A stretch of DNA of 64,000 bases from Alphaproteobacteria bacterium (GCA_040216735.1 JAVJOO010000005.1:186001-250000); one strand, 5' to 3'. Numbered from the stretch's first letter, positions 19,682-29,500 are shown. Numbers and translations: made by a program. Notes: generated by a model from the sequence alone, not told the origin.

Positions 19682-20887
19682 CTAAGCCGCCGCCGGACGC
19701 CGGCGCGCCGCAACGATGAATCCGCACGACAAGACCGCCGCCGCGGCCATGACCGCCATCAGCGCCGCCATCGGAGTCGAAGTGCCGTCGTGCATCACCC
19801 CAAACAACAAACTCGCGATCGCACCCATGCCCATTTGGGCGGTGCCGAGGCTGGCCGACGCCGTCCCCGCCAACTTGGGGAACAGATTGATCGCGGCGGC
19901 GGTCGCGTTGGGAATGACCTGGCCATTGCCCCACCCCAGCAACGCGCTGGCGACCAAGAGCGCTCCGACGCCGAGATTTCCCGACAGAGCGACCACCAAC
20001 AAACCGATCGATCCCAGCGCCGTCGTCGCCGTCCCCAAGGCGATAATTCGCGTCGCCCCGTAGCGCGCCGCCAGCCGAACGCTGAGATAGGCGCTCGGTA
20101 AAAAGAATAGCACGACCGGAACGGTCAGGAGTCCGAACTGCGACGGCGAGAGACCGAGAATCTCAATGGCGACAAACGCACCCCCGGCGAAAAACGCGTA
20201 GAACGCACCGTTGACGAAGGCCGTCGCCAAGAGATAGCCCATAAATCGCCGCGAACGCCCCAATGCCGCGTATCCCCGGGCCAGACCGGCAATGCCGACC
20301 GACTGACGCAACGCGCGAGGGTGGCTTTCAGCCAGAAGGAATCCACAGGCGAGCAGAATGGCGATACCAAGGACACCGTTCAGCCCCATGCCCCAGCGCC
20401 AGCCCGCGGTCTCATGGACCAGTCCACCCAGGTACGGTGCCAACAATGCGGCCAGCCCCGCGCTGATGCTGATCCAGCCGATCGCCGGCGGCGCGCCGTC
20501 GTGCCCGTACACATCGCGGGCCACGGCCGGCGGCAGGACGAAGCCCGCCGCCGCCCCGACCGATTGCAGCACCCGTGCGACGATCAACACCTCGATGCTC
20601 TGGGCGAAGGCGCCGAGGAACGACCCAACGACGAAAACCGCGGTGGCCCACATCAACACACCCTTGCGGCCGAACCTGTCGGAAAGCGGCCCGTAGGCGA
20701 TCTGAAACACCGCATAGCCGAGCATGAACATGGTCAGCGTGAGCTGCACCATCGCCGGCGTCGTTGCGAACGCACCGACCAGATCGGGCATCGCCGGCAC
20801 GATGAACTGCATCGCCACGATCGAAATGGCGTTCAGCAGCAAAAGAAGAATCAAGGTATGGCGGTGTTCGGGCGGGGCGTTCAGCAT
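19682..20887 (-). CDS. MFS multidrug exporter, Bcr/CflA family (copy 2)
   Basis: About twelve spans over 401 residues. The first span region reads QFIVPAMPDLVGAFATTPA and motif A is GPLSDRFGRKGVLMW. It resembles copy 3 most closely by eye, for example AMVQLTLTMFMLGYAVFQ here against AMVQLTLTLFMAAYGIFQ there, so the two look like a tandem duplication. There is a 53-base gap from copy 3. Exported compound unknown. Confidence 0.88.
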   Translation of the reverse strand: MLNAPPEHRHTLILLLLLNAISIVAMQFIVPAMPDLVGAFATTPAMVQLTLTMFMLGYAVFQIAYGPLSDRFGRKGVLMWATAVFVVGSFLGAFAQSIEVLIVARVLQSVGAAAGFVLPPAVARDVYGHDGAPPAIGWISISAGLAALLAPYLGGLVHETAGWRWGMGLNGVLGIAILLACGFLLAESHPRALRQSVGIAGLARGYAALGRSRRFMGYLLATAFVNGAFYAFFAGGAFVAIEILGLSPSQFGLLTVPVVLFFLPSAYLSVRLAARYGATRIIALGTATTALGSIGLLVVALSGNLGVGALLVASALLGWGNGQVIPNATAAAINLFPKLAGTASASLGTAQMGMGAIASLLFGVMHDGTSTPMAALMAVMAAAAVLSCGFIVAARRRPAAA

Positions 20888-20940
20888 CGCGCGACCTTAG
20901 GCGTTGGGCCCGCTGGGCAGAACACCTTTCGCGCCCACGA

Positions 20941-22143
20941 TCACTCCCCGGTCGCCGTGACCGGACCGCGCCGCGCCACCAACACGACCGCGCACAAAGC
21001 GCTCGCTGCGAGGACGGACATCAACAGTGCGACCGGCACCGTCGTCCCGTCGTGGATGAACCCATAGACCTGGCTCGCCATGGCGGCGACGACCATTTGG
21101 CTGACCCCCATCCAGGCCGACGCCGTCCCGGCCAACCTCGGGTCGAAGCTCACCGCTTCGGAGATACACGCGGGCAACACTTGGCCGTTGCCAAGACCCA
21201 TGAAGGCGCTTGCGATGAGAAGCGCGGCGATGCTTTGGTGCCCGGCCAACGAAACGACAAGTAGTCCGACGGCGCCCGTCGTCGTGCACAGCGTGCCGAT
21301 CAAGATGACGCGAGTCGTACCGATCCGCCGCGCCATCTTGTCGCTGAGAAACGACGCGGTCATGAACATGGCCACCGCCGGGATCATCAGAAGGCCGAAT
21401 CCCGAGGGCGATACACCGAGGTTCTCGATGGCAACAAACGCGGTCCCGGCCAGGAACGCGTAGAAAACGCCGTTCACCGAGGCGACAGCGAGCACGTAGC
21501 CGAGAAATCCCCGACTCTTCGCCAGAGCGATGTAGCCACGCACCAGCGCGCCTAGCGCGATCCGTTGCCGCGTGACGGCGACGCTCTCGCGCAGGTAGAC
21601 GGCTGTGAAGATCAACATCATTACGCCCAGCGTGCCGGTGGCGATCAACCCGTAGCGCCACCCGGCATACTGATGAATGAGCCCGCCGATCAGCGGTCCC
21701 GCCGCCGAAATAAACCCGTTGGTCATGCTGATGTAGCCCATCGCGCGCGGCGCGCCGCTTCGGCCATAGACATCCCGCGCAATCGCTGGAACGAGGACGA
21801 ACCCCGCTGCGGCGCCGATGGCCTGGAGAACCCGCGCGGCAATGACCATTTCGATGCTGAGCGCCGCCGCGCCAAGGAACGAGCCTGCGATGTACAGCAC
21901 GATGGCGGCCAGCAGGACCGGCTTCCGGCCATAGCGGTCGGAGAGCGGCCCGTAGACTGCCTGGAAAATGCCGTAAGCGGCCATGAACAGGGTCAACGTC
22001 AGTTGGACCATGGCCGGCGTTGTCTCGAACACACCCACCAGCGCCGGCATCGCCGGGACAAAAAACTGCAACGAAAACGCAGAGGTTCCGGTCAACGCCA
22101 GCAGAAGCGCCAGCACATAGCGTCGAGATTCGGCCTCGGTCAC
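20941..22143 (-). CDS. MFS multidrug exporter, Bcr/CflA family (copy 3)
   Basis: Twelve-span transporter of 400 residues, starting with GTG (VTEAESRRYVLALLLA) and overlapping the stop of copy 4 by four bases, so the two are translationally coupled. Motif A is GPLSDRYGRKPVLLAA. QFFVPAMPALVGVFETTPA near the first span matches copy 2. A minus-strand reading frame of about 1.5 kb overlaps this gene out of frame and is taken as a shadow. Substrate unknown. Confidence 0.88.
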   Translation of the reverse strand: MTEAESRRYVLALLLALTGTSAFSLQFFVPAMPALVGVFETTPAMVQLTLTLFMAAYGIFQAVYGPLSDRYGRKPVLLAAIVLYIAGSFLGAAALSIEMVIAARVLQAIGAAAGFVLVPAIARDVYGRSGAPRAMGYISMTNGFISAAGPLIGGLIHQYAGWRYGLIATGTLGVMMLIFTAVYLRESVAVTRQRIALGALVRGYIALAKSRGFLGYVLAVASVNGVFYAFLAGTAFVAIENLGVSPSGFGLLMIPAVAMFMTASFLSDKMARRIGTTRVILIGTLCTTTGAVGLLVVSLAGHQSIAALLIASAFMGLGNGQVLPACISEAVSFDPRLAGTASAWMGVSQMVVAAMASQVYGFIHDGTTVPVALLMSVLAASALCAVVLVARRGPVTATGE

Positions 22144-23345
22144 GCTGCCGCCTGCCCGGACTGGCGCCCGCCGCGCCGCACGAGGAGTAGTGCCGCCGCA
22201 CCAATCGCCGCAAGGACGAACATGATCGCCGCAGTGGGGACGATGTCGGTGTGGAGGAAGAAACTCGCGGCCATCGTGGCGAGGGCGCTACTGCCCATTT
22301 GGAACACGCCCAATACACCCGAGGCCGTCCCGGCAATCCGAGGATGTGCGCTGACGCCCAGCGCCATCGCCGGCGGGAAGACGAAGCCGCTAGCAACGCC
22401 TTGGATGAACATCGGTACCATGATCGTCGCCACCGTCTGAACCCCCGCTATTGAGACGACCAACAGTCCTGCTGTCGACACCAGAACGGTAATCGCCCCA
22501 ATGGTAATCAGCCGGTCCGGGGCAACCCGGCCAGCGAGGCGAACCACGATCAAGCTGCCCACCAGGAATCCACCCGTCGACATCAGCAGCAAAATGCCAA
22601 ACGCCTCGGCCGGCACGTTCATGGTTTCGATGAAGACAAACGGCGCGCCGGCGACGAACGCGAAGAACTGCGCGTTCACCGAGCCGATCAGAATGCCGTA
22701 GCCGAGGAATGTCGCCGAACCGAGTAGCGTTGCGTAATCCGAAATCACCGACCCCGCGCGCCCTCCGCGGCGGCGTTCCGGCGGGTGGGTCTCGGGAAGC
22801 CATTTGTAGGCCAGGATCATCGGAATTGCCGCAGCGACGGCGAGGAACCAAAAGTTTGCACGCCACCCGAAGATGACCAACGCGCTGCCGATCGACGGAG
22901 CGATCGCCGCCGTGAGGCCCGCCCCGATCGCGAGATAGCTCATGATTCGCACGGCATCGTCGCGCTCGTAGAGATCGCGGACGATGGCGCGCATCAGTAC
23001 GCTGCCGCAGCAGGCCCCGAGGCCCTGAAATACCCGCGCGACGATCAGCCAGTCGATGGTACTCGCAACCGCGCACGCCGCATTGGCGACCAGAAATATA
23101 AACATGCCGCCGAACAGGATCGGTCGGCGGCCCAACCGGTCGGAAATCGGCCCGTAGAAAAGCTGCCCAACCGAGAACCCGATCAAGAAGACCGTGATTG
23201 TCCATTGCACTGCCGCCTGGCTGGTTTCCAGCGACCGGGCGATGTCGGGCATCGACGGCGCGAACACATTGATCCCGACAATGCCCCCCAATTGGATGGA
23301 CAACAGCAGGAGTACCGAGGGCTTCTTGGTGTGTTCTGGGGTCAT
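22140..23345 (-). CDS. MFS multidrug exporter, Bcr/CflA family (copy 4)
   Basis: First gene of the exporter run, 401 residues. The start at 23345 (MTPEHTKKPSVLLLLSIQ) gives a short cytosolic N-terminus before span 1. Motif A is GPISDRLGRRPILFGG, and span 1 has NVFAPSMPDIARSLETS. It diverges from typA across a 146-base gap that must hold both promoters. It seems closer to copy 1 than to copies 2 and 3 (both carry the MVRDSYDR/IVRDLYER stretch after span 5). Confidence 0.88.
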   Translation of the reverse strand: MTPEHTKKPSVLLLLSIQLGGIVGINVFAPSMPDIARSLETSQAAVQWTITVFLIGFSVGQLFYGPISDRLGRRPILFGGMFIFLVANAACAVASTIDWLIVARVFQGLGACCGSVLMRAIVRDLYERDDAVRIMSYLAIGAGLTAAIAPSIGSALVIFGWRANFWFLAVAAAIPMILAYKWLPETHPPERRRGGRAGSVISDYATLLGSATFLGYGILIGSVNAQFFAFVAGAPFVFIETMNVPAEAFGILLLMSTGGFLVGSLIVVRLAGRVAPDRLITIGAITVLVSTAGLLVVSIAGVQTVATIMVPMFIQGVASGFVFPPAMALGVSAHPRIAGTASGVLGVFQMGSSALATMAASFFLHTDIVPTAAIMFVLAAIGAAALLLVRRGGRQSGQAAA

Positions 23346-23491
23346 GGATTTGCGAAAAGAGCGCCAACATAGCTGCCCTATGCCCCACCTGTCTCGCGGT
23401 CCCTCGCCGTTTTCGGCGATTCCGACCGGTGCCGCTTGTGCACCGCACCAAAGCCGCCATATATTCCGCGCCCTCAACCCGGGACAGGATC

Positions 23492-25309
23492 ATGGACCTT
23501 CGCAACGTTGCGGTGATCGCACACGTCGATCACGGCAAGACGACCCTTATCGATGCGCTGTTGCGCCAGAGCGGAACTTTTCGCGCCAATCAGCACGTCG
23601 CTGAGCGGGCGATGGATTCCAACGATCTGGAGCGCGAGCGTGGCATCACGATCCTGGCGAAGTGCACGTCGGTGGCCTGGCGCGACACGCGCGTCAATCT
23701 CGTCGATACCCCCGGCCACGCCGACTTCGGCGGCGAGGTCGAACGTATCCTTGGTATGGTCGACGGTGCCCTGTTGCTGGTGGACGCCGCGGAAGGCGTC
23801 ATGCCGCAGACCAAATTCGTGCTCGGAAAGGCTCTCAAGCTGGGCCTGAAGCCGATTGTCGTCCTCAACAAGACCGACCGGCCCGATGCACGGCCCGATG
23901 TCGTCCACGAAGAGGTCTTCGACCTACTGGCCTCGCTTGACGCGACCGAAGAACAGCTCGACTTCCCCGTGATTTACGCGTCGGCGAAGCAAGGATGGGC
24001 GTCGCTGACGGTGGATGGGCCGCGCGAGGAGATCGCGCCCCTTCTCGATCTCATTCTGGAACGGGTCGAGCCGGCCCGCGGCGATCCCGACGCGCCGTTC
24101 GCGATGTTGGCGACGATCTTGGAATACGATGCGTTCCTGGGCCGGATCGTCACCGGGCGGATTCATTCCGGGCGCCTGCGCGCGAACATGACCGCCAAGG
24201 TTCTGACCATTGACGGCAAAGAAATCGAACAGACGCGTCTGACCAAACTCCTCGCGTTTCGCGGCCTGGAACGCGTGCCGCTGGAGGTCGCCGAGGCTGG
24301 TGACATCGTCGCCATCGCCGGACTTGGCAAGGCCACCGTGGCCCATACTATTTGCGACCCCACGGTCAAGACGCCGATCGCCACCCAACCGGTCGACCCG
24401 CCTACGCTCGCGGTCACTTTCTCGATCAACGACTCGCCCTTGGCGGGCCGTGACGGCGACAAAGTCACCTCGCGCCTCCTGCGCACACGATTGCTGCGCG
24501 AAGCCGAGGGCAATGTTGCGATCCGGGTCAGCGAGGCCGAGCGCAAGGATTCCTTCGAAGTCGCCGGGCGCGGCGAGCTGCAAATCGGCGTCCTCATCGA
24601 AACGATGCGCCGCGAAGGGTTCGAACTGGCAATCAGCCGACCGCGGGTTCTGTTCAAAGACGACCCCGAGACCGGCAAGCCGCTCGAGCCGATCGAAGAA
24701 GTCGTCATCGACGTCGATTCCGATTTTGCCGGGATTGTCGTCGAGAAGATGAGCCAGCGGAAAGCCGAACTGGTCGAAATGAAACCGACCGCGGGCGGGA
24801 AGCACCGCCTCGGGTTCCTCGCGCCCTCGCGTGGGCTGATCGGCTATCACGGCGAGTTCCTCACCGATACCCGCGGGACCGGGGTGATGAACCGGGTCTT
24901 CCACAGCTACGCGCCGCACAAGGGGCCGATCGACTCCTATCGCAACGGCGTCTTGATATCGATGGACGACGGCAAGGCCGTCCCCTTCGCGCTGTGGAAC
25001 CTCGAGGAGCGCGGCACGCTGTTCATCGACCCGGGCGTCGACGTCTACCGCGGCATGATCATCGGCGAACACACCCGCGGCAACGACCTCGACGTGAACC
25101 CGCTAAAAGCAAAGCAGCTCACCAACATCCGCGCCGCCGGTAAGGACGAAGCCGTGCGGCTCACCGCGCCGCGCCGCATGAGCCTAGAGGAAGCCGTCGC
25201 CTATATCGGCGACGACGAACTGGTCGAAGTCACCCCTAAGGCGATCCGCCTACGCAAAAAGCTGCGCGAAATCCACGAACGCAAGAAAGCGATGCGCGCG
25301 GCGAGTTAA
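23492..25309 (+). CDS. typA: GTP-binding ribosome-associated protein TypA/BipA
   Basis: Translational GTPase related to EF-G that binds the ribosome and helps 50S assembly and stress adaptation. The 605-residue protein has G1 [11 protein letters not shown]3 [14 protein letters not shown] and G4 NKTDRPDA in the first 140 residues, then EF-Tu domain II, EF-G domains III and V, and the TypA-specific C-terminal domain. The ATG at 23492 ([15 protein letters not shown]) follows GGGACAGG; a start 21 codons upstream adds non-family sequence. It is monocistronic in appearance. Confidence 0.97.
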   Translation: MDLRNVAVIAHVDHGKTTLIDALLRQSGTFRANQHVAERAMDSNDLERERGITILAKCTSVAWRDTRVNLVDTPGHADFGGEVERILGMVDGALLLVDAAEGVMPQTKFVLGKALKLGLKPIVVLNKTDRPDARPDVVHEEVFDLLASLDATEEQLDFPVIYASAKQGWASLTVDGPREEIAPLLDLILERVEPARGDPDAPFAMLATILEYDAFLGRIVTGRIHSGRLRANMTAKVLTIDGKEIEQTRLTKLLAFRGLERVPLEVAEAGDIVAIAGLGKATVAHTICDPTVKTPIATQPVDPPTLAVTFSINDSPLAGRDGDKVTSRLLRTRLLREAEGNVAIRVSEAERKDSFEVAGRGELQIGVLIETMRREGFELAISRPRVLFKDDPETGKPLEPIEEVVIDVDSDFAGIVVEKMSQRKAELVEMKPTAGGKHRLGFLAPSRGLIGYHGEFLTDTRGTGVMNRVFHSYAPHKGPIDSYRNGVLISMDDGKAVPFALWNLEERGTLFIDPGVDVYRGMIIGEHTRGNDLDVNPLKAKQLTNIRAAGKDEAVRLTAPRRMSLEEAVAYIGDDELVEVTPKAIRLRKKLREIHERKKAMRAAS

Positions 25310-25331
25310 CGCCGCGCACCCCTCAGGCGCC

Positions 25332-26750
25332 CTACGCCGGCAACGTCGGCGCCATGGTGTGCCAGTCGGTCTCGCGCTGGTAGGCGTGGCCGACTTCGAA
25401 CAACAGATCCTCCGAGAACGGCGGGCCGATCAATTGCTGGCCGACCGGCATCCCGTTGGCCGAGAACCCGCACGGTACCGACAGGCCCGGCAAACCGAGG
25501 TAGTTGAGCCCACGCGTGGACCACGCCAGTTTTTCGTTGATCGCGAGCGCGTTCTCGCCCACCGCCGCATCGGTGTCGGCGAGGGTCGGCACTTCGATCG
25601 GCAGGCCGGGGGTGTGCAGCACGTCGCATTTGGCGAAGACCTGATCGCAAAACGCTTTGACGTGTTCGCCGCGCAACCGCTGCGCCTGGAGGTACCGCAC
25701 GCCCGGAATGTAGAGTCCGGCTTCCATGCGTGCGCGCACCTCGGTGGAATACTCGTTGGTCCGGGTCCTTAGCCATTCGGCGTGGATATTGGCCACCTCG
25801 ACCTTGAGCACGACATTACACAGATCGCGCAGGACCTCCTGATCGGGCACGTCGACATCGACGATCGTCGCCCCGAGCGACCGGTAAACGTCGAGGGCCG
25901 CCGCTAGGGCGCTGCGCACCGACGGCGCGGCATCGTCGTAGAAGTAGCTGGTCGGAACGCCGATCCGCAGGCCCTTGACGCTTGCGCCATCGAGGGCCGC
26001 TTCGTAGTCCGGGACTGGCTCGTTCGCCGCCGAGGGATCGTCGGGGTCGGCACCCGCAACGATTCCGTACATACGCGCGCAATCCTTCACCGTCCGCGTC
26101 ATCGGCCCGGCATTGTCGAGCGAGTAGGACAACGGCATGACGCCGCGACGACTAACGCGGCCAAACGTCCCCTTGATACCGACGACACCGCACATCGACG
26201 ACGGAATGCGGATCGAGCCGCCGGTATCAGTTCCGAGCGCCCCAAATGCCATATGGGCGGCAACCGAAGCGCCCGAACCCGACGAGGAACCGCCGGTGAT
26301 GTGTTCGGGATTCCACGGGTTGCGGCAATGGCCGAAGTGTTCGTTGCGCCCACCCGCACCCACTGCCAGTTCAGACATGTTCAACCCGCCAAGGTGCAAA
26401 GCCCCGGCCGCGGCCAAGCGCTGCAATACGGTGGCGTCGTAATCCGCCACAAGGTTGCCCAGGATTTTCGAAGCGCAAGTAATGCGCCTACCCTTGCGAT
26501 AGAACAGATCCTTGTGAGCCAACGGCACACCGTGCAGCGACCCGCGCACGTTGCCCGCCGCCAGATCGGCGTCGGCCTGCTTCGCTTGTTCCAGCGCACC
26601 GTCGGGGTCGAAGGTGACATAGGCGTTGATCTTGGGTTGCCATTTTTCGGCTTGGGCAATGCAGGCTTGCGTCGCCTCGACGGCCGATACTTTCTTAGAC
26701 CGGATCGCGTCGGCGACCTCGGTCAGGGACATTTGGACGATGTCGTTCAT
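25332..26750 (-). CDS. Amidase-signature hydrolase (AtzE/GatA-like)
   Basis: The 472-residue enzyme hydrolyses carbon-nitrogen amide bonds. The Ser-cisSer-Lys triad is complete: Lys80 in PLAHKDLF, Ser155 in TGGSSSGSGA and Ser179 in GTDTGGSIRIP, with the same spacing as GatA. It is probably a small-molecule amidase rather than the Glu-tRNA(Gln) amidotransferase, because no gatB is adjacent and the C-terminus differs. The start overlaps the stop of a 72-residue GatC/AtzG-like gene by four bases, so the two probably form a complex. Substrate unknown. Confidence 0.9.
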   Translation of the reverse strand: MNDIVQMSLTEVADAIRSKKVSAVEATQACIAQAEKWQPKINAYVTFDPDGALEQAKQADADLAAGNVRGSLHGVPLAHKDLFYRKGRRITCASKILGNLVADYDATVLQRLAAAGALHLGGLNMSELAVGAGGRNEHFGHCRNPWNPEHITGGSSSGSGASVAAHMAFGALGTDTGGSIRIPSSMCGVVGIKGTFGRVSRRGVMPLSYSLDNAGPMTRTVKDCARMYGIVAGADPDDPSAANEPVPDYEAALDGASVKGLRIGVPTSYFYDDAAPSVRSALAAALDVYRSLGATIVDVDVPDQEVLRDLCNVVLKVEVANIHAEWLRTRTNEYSTEVRARMEAGLYIPGVRYLQAQRLRGEHVKAFCDQVFAKCDVLHTPGLPIEVPTLADTDAAVGENALAINEKLAWSTRGLNYLGLPGLSVPCGFSANGMPVGQQLIGPPFSEDLLFEVGHAYQRETDWHTMAPTLPA

Positions 26751-26965
26751 GCCTGGCGCCGCGGACGTTTGAGCTTCTGGAGAACACCGGCAAAACCAAA
26801 CGCATCAACGTCGTAGGCCAGCATGCGGCTTCCGCTACGCGCCGTCGCATTGAGTTGGCTGAGCTCCGCCGCCAGGGCCACGGCCCGGCTCTCGGCGATC
26901 GGCATCTCGTGCAAGCTCTCGGCCAATCGGCCGATGTCCTGCGGTTCCACTTTTTTCTCGGTCAT
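26747..26965 (-). CDS. Small AtzG/GatC-like amidase partner
   Basis: The 72-residue helical protein (MTEKKVEPQDIGRLAESLHE at its start) has the length and pattern of GatC/AtzG subunits: an N-terminal helix pair with IGRLAESL, then an extended basic tail. In AtzE-AtzG complexes the small partner is needed for stability of the amidase. The stop overlaps the amidase start (ATGA). It lies 18 bases after the GMC oxidoreductase gene, so all three are probably one transcript. Assignment rests on size, order and pattern, not on a strong motif. Confidence 0.6.
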   Translation of the reverse strand: MTEKKVEPQDIGRLAESLHEMPIAESRAVALAAELSQLNATARSGSRMLAYDVDAFGFAGVLQKLKRPRRQA

Positions 26966-26983
26966 CGGTTCCCTGTTCTCTTG

Positions 26984-28609
26984 TTAAGCGGCGACGAAGG
27001 GGTCTTCTTGCGGCAGCGGTGCACGGCCGCGAATCATATCGGCGGCTTTTTCTGCTATCATCACGGTCGGGGCTTGGGTATTGCCTGAATCGATGGTCGG
27101 CATAATCGACGCATCGACAACCCGCAGTCCTCGAATGCCATGCACCCGCAATTGGGGATCGACCACGGCCAGCGGATCGACGCCCATCTTGCAGCTCGAC
27201 GTTGGGTGAAACACAGTTTCGCCGCCGCCGCGAATCCAGTCCTCGATGTCGGCATCCGACGTCACGCCCTCGGCCGGCGAAATCGGTTTCCCCAAATATG
27301 GCTTGAAGGCGTCCTGCGTGAGCAGGGTGCGCACGATCTTCACGCCCTCGCGGGTGACTTCCATATCCTTGGGCGAGGACAGATAGTTGGGTTTCATCAA
27401 GGGCTTGTCGAACGGGTTCGCCGACTTCAACTCGATGCTGCCACGGCTTTCCGGGCGCAGTTGGTAGACGTGAATCAGGAAACCGTGCCGCCCCTGCCCC
27501 TTCATCGTCGTCTCCAGGTTCAGACCCGGCACCAAAGAAATCTGCAGATCGGGCGTTTCCAAGTCGGGCGAGGTCTTGGCAAACAAACCGGCTTCCAGGG
27601 GCAACGCCGCGCCAACCCCGGTGCCGAACAACATTACTTGCGCCATCATCGCGGCGGCACGGTCCGGGCGGAACCAGCGATACATCGTGATCGGCTGTAA
27701 GCATTCGTGCTGGACGTAAACACCCATATGGTCTTGTAGGTTTTGGCCAACGCCCGGCAGATCGTGCACGACGGGAATGCCCAGGTCGCGGAGCGCCTGC
27801 CCATCTCCGATTCCGGAAAGCTGCAGCAGTGCCGGCGAATTGATCGCGCCGCCGCTTAGGATGACTTCGCGTCCGGCGTGCGCTTGCTTACGCGTACCGT
27901 GCCAATCGTATTCGACGCCCACAGCCCGTTTGCCCTCGAACAGGACGCGCGTCGCGTGGGCATGGGTCTCGACTTGGAGGTTGCCGCGCTTCATCGCCGG
28001 GCGCAAAAATGCGACGGCCGTACTCTGACGGCGCCCACGCACGACGTTGAAGTCGTGCCACTGGTAACCCTCTTGCTGGCGACCGTTGAAGTCGTCGGTC
28101 TCCCGGTGACCCGCGGCGCGGCAAGCATCGAAGAATGCGTGATAGAGCGGGTTGTCGGAATAGGCCCGCTTGATCTTCCACGGGCCCTCGGCGCCATGGA
28201 AGGGCGAGTCTTTCTTTTCGACATGCCCTTCGGCGCGCTTGAAGTACGGCAACACGCTGGCGTAGTCCCAGCCTTCGTTGCCCATCTGGCGCCAGGTTTC
28301 GTAATCCTGTGGCTGGCCGCGCACGTACATCATGCCGTTGATCGAGGACGACCCGCCTATCACCTTGCCTCGCGGCCAGTGCAGTTCGCGGTTTTTGAGA
28401 TGCGGTTCGGGCTCGGTGTCGTATCCCCAATTGATCGACTTGGCGAAATAGGCAACGCCGGCCAGCAGGGGAATATGAATGATCGGGTTCCAGTCTCGCC
28501 CCCCTGCTTCCAGCAACAGAACCCGGCAATTCGGGTCCTCGGAGAGACGGTTTGCCAGCACACAACCGGCGGAGCCCGCACCAACGATGATGTAGTCGTA
28601 GTCCGCCAT
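26984..28609 (-). CDS. GMC-family FAD oxidoreductase (choline/alcohol dehydrogenase type)
   Basis: Flavin-dependent alcohol oxidase or dehydrogenase of 541 residues. The N-terminus DYIIVGAGSAGCVLANRLS is the FAD Rossmann motif. GKVIGGSSSINGMMYVRG is GMC signature 1, and SGGAINSPALLQLSGIG is signature 2. The active-site His is in FHPTSSCKMG and the second residue in GNTQAPTVM. The family includes BetA, but many members act on other alcohols; here no betaine genes are nearby. The gene probably heads the amidase operon and diverges from the H1-like gene. Confidence 0.92.
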   Translation of the reverse strand: MADYDYIIVGAGSAGCVLANRLSEDPNCRVLLLEAGGRDWNPIIHIPLLAGVAYFAKSINWGYDTEPEPHLKNRELHWPRGKVIGGSSSINGMMYVRGQPQDYETWRQMGNEGWDYASVLPYFKRAEGHVEKKDSPFHGAEGPWKIKRAYSDNPLYHAFFDACRAAGHRETDDFNGRQQEGYQWHDFNVVRGRRQSTAVAFLRPAMKRGNLQVETHAHATRVLFEGKRAVGVEYDWHGTRKQAHAGREVILSGGAINSPALLQLSGIGDGQALRDLGIPVVHDLPGVGQNLQDHMGVYVQHECLQPITMYRWFRPDRAAAMMAQVMLFGTGVGAALPLEAGLFAKTSPDLETPDLQISLVPGLNLETTMKGQGRHGFLIHVYQLRPESRGSIELKSANPFDKPLMKPNYLSSPKDMEVTREGVKIVRTLLTQDAFKPYLGKPISPAEGVTSDADIEDWIRGGGETVFHPTSSCKMGVDPLAVVDPQLRVHGIRGLRVVDASIMPTIDSGNTQAPTVMIAEKAADMIRGRAPLPQEDPFVAA

Positions 28610-28777
28610 AGATCGTCCCTCCCCGAAAGGCCGAGCAAACTAACACAGCCCGCCATGCGTTCGAAGTACTCCCGCGCAATTGACGTATATCAGTGCGCGG
28701 TGTTGAAGTACGCCGTAACGAGCGTATGATCCGGCGAAATTTGAGGGGCGCTGACGCCTGCATTAGGGAGGAACGAT

Positions 28778-29383
28778 ATGGCCAAAGCAGCGAAGAAGAA
28801 GTCCAAGGGTGCGGCGAAGAGCCCCGCCAAGAAATCCGTGAAGAAGGCGGCCAAGAAGGCCGCGAGGAAACCGGCGAAGAAAGCGGCGGCCAAAAAGGTC
28901 GCGCGTAAGCCGGCAAAGAAAGCGGCACGGCCTGCCAAGGCAGCCAAGAAAGCGACCGCCCGCAAGTCCACCCGCCGCGCCGGGGCAACGTCGAAGGCAT
29001 CCTCGACCAAGTGGATCCCGGGTCATCCGTATCCCGAACCCAAGGTCAAGCGCATCCGCACAGCGAAGGGTCGCCGTCCGTACTTCTTCGACGATCCCAA
29101 CATCGACAAATTGCTGGCGATGATCATGGCGTTGACCGGCGAAGTCTCCGTGATCCGCGAGCGGCTCGACACCCATGAGCGGCTGGCCCAATCAAAGAAG
29201 TGGGCATCGCATCAGGCGATCGAGGATTACAAACCGGACGATGTCACCGAGGCCTTCCGTGCCCAGTGGCGCGCCGACTATATCGCCCGCATCCTACGGA
29301 TCGTCCAGGTCGAGCTCGACCAGATCACGCGCGGCGAGACCGAAAAAGACTACGACAAGATCGTCGAAGAGGTCTCCAAGTAA
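28778..29383 (+). CDS. Histone-H1-like protein with conserved C-terminal domain (KA-tail protein 1)
   Basis: The 201-residue protein has two parts. Residues 1 to about 78 are almost entirely Lys, Ala, Arg and Pro with KKAAKKAARKPAKK-type repeats, like bacterial histone-H1 homologues and the tail of PhaF. Residues 97-201 form an unrelated mostly helical domain that starts KGRRPYFFDDPNIDKL and ends in an acidic helix. A paralogue lies at 57460-57957 with the block KGKRPQYFEDPAVDKL, M(I/V)MAL and R(E/D)RLDT-ERL. AGGGAGGAACGAT upstream is a strong ribosome site. It is followed by a strong terminator, so it is monocistronic. DNA binding is likely from the tail; the role of the C-terminal domain is unknown. 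Confidence 0.85.
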   Translation: MAKAAKKKSKGAAKSPAKKSVKKAAKKAARKPAKKAAAKKVARKPAKKAARPAKAAKKATARKSTRRAGATSKASSTKWIPGHPYPEPKVKRIRTAKGRRPYFFDDPNIDKLLAMIMALTGEVSVIRERLDTHERLAQSKKWASHQAIEDYKPDDVTEAFRAQWRADYIARILRIVQVELDQITRGETEKDYDKIVEEVSK

Positions 29384-29403
29384 GGACCCTTCGAAACGGA
29401 CAG

Positions 29404-29433
29404 AAGAGGCGGCTTCGGCCGCCTCTTTTTTTT
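29404..29433 (+). terminator. Strong intrinsic terminator
   Basis: AAGAGGCGGC pairs with GCCGCCTCTT around a UUCG tetraloop, followed by a run of eight T. It lies 20 bases after the KA-tail protein 1 stop and is a textbook Rho-independent terminator. Confidence 0.95.
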
Positions 29434-29500
29434 GGGCCGCATCGGACGCGACGGAAGCGCCCGTCAAACCCGTGTAACGTTCGACCGATAGGACTTCACC

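Noticed and set aside
20897-22396. Long minus-strand reading frame of about 499 codons overlapping the MFS copy 3 gene
   Set aside because: It is Arg-rich and lies out of frame with a clear transporter gene; it is a high-GC shadow.
25310-25331. Possible terminator between typA and the convergent amidase gene
   Set aside because: Only 22 bases long, with no paired arms or T run.
28800-28990. Short tandem DNA repeats in the Lys/Ala coding region
   Set aside because: They reflect the low-complexity protein tail (AAG/GCC codons), not a mobile or CRISPR repeat.
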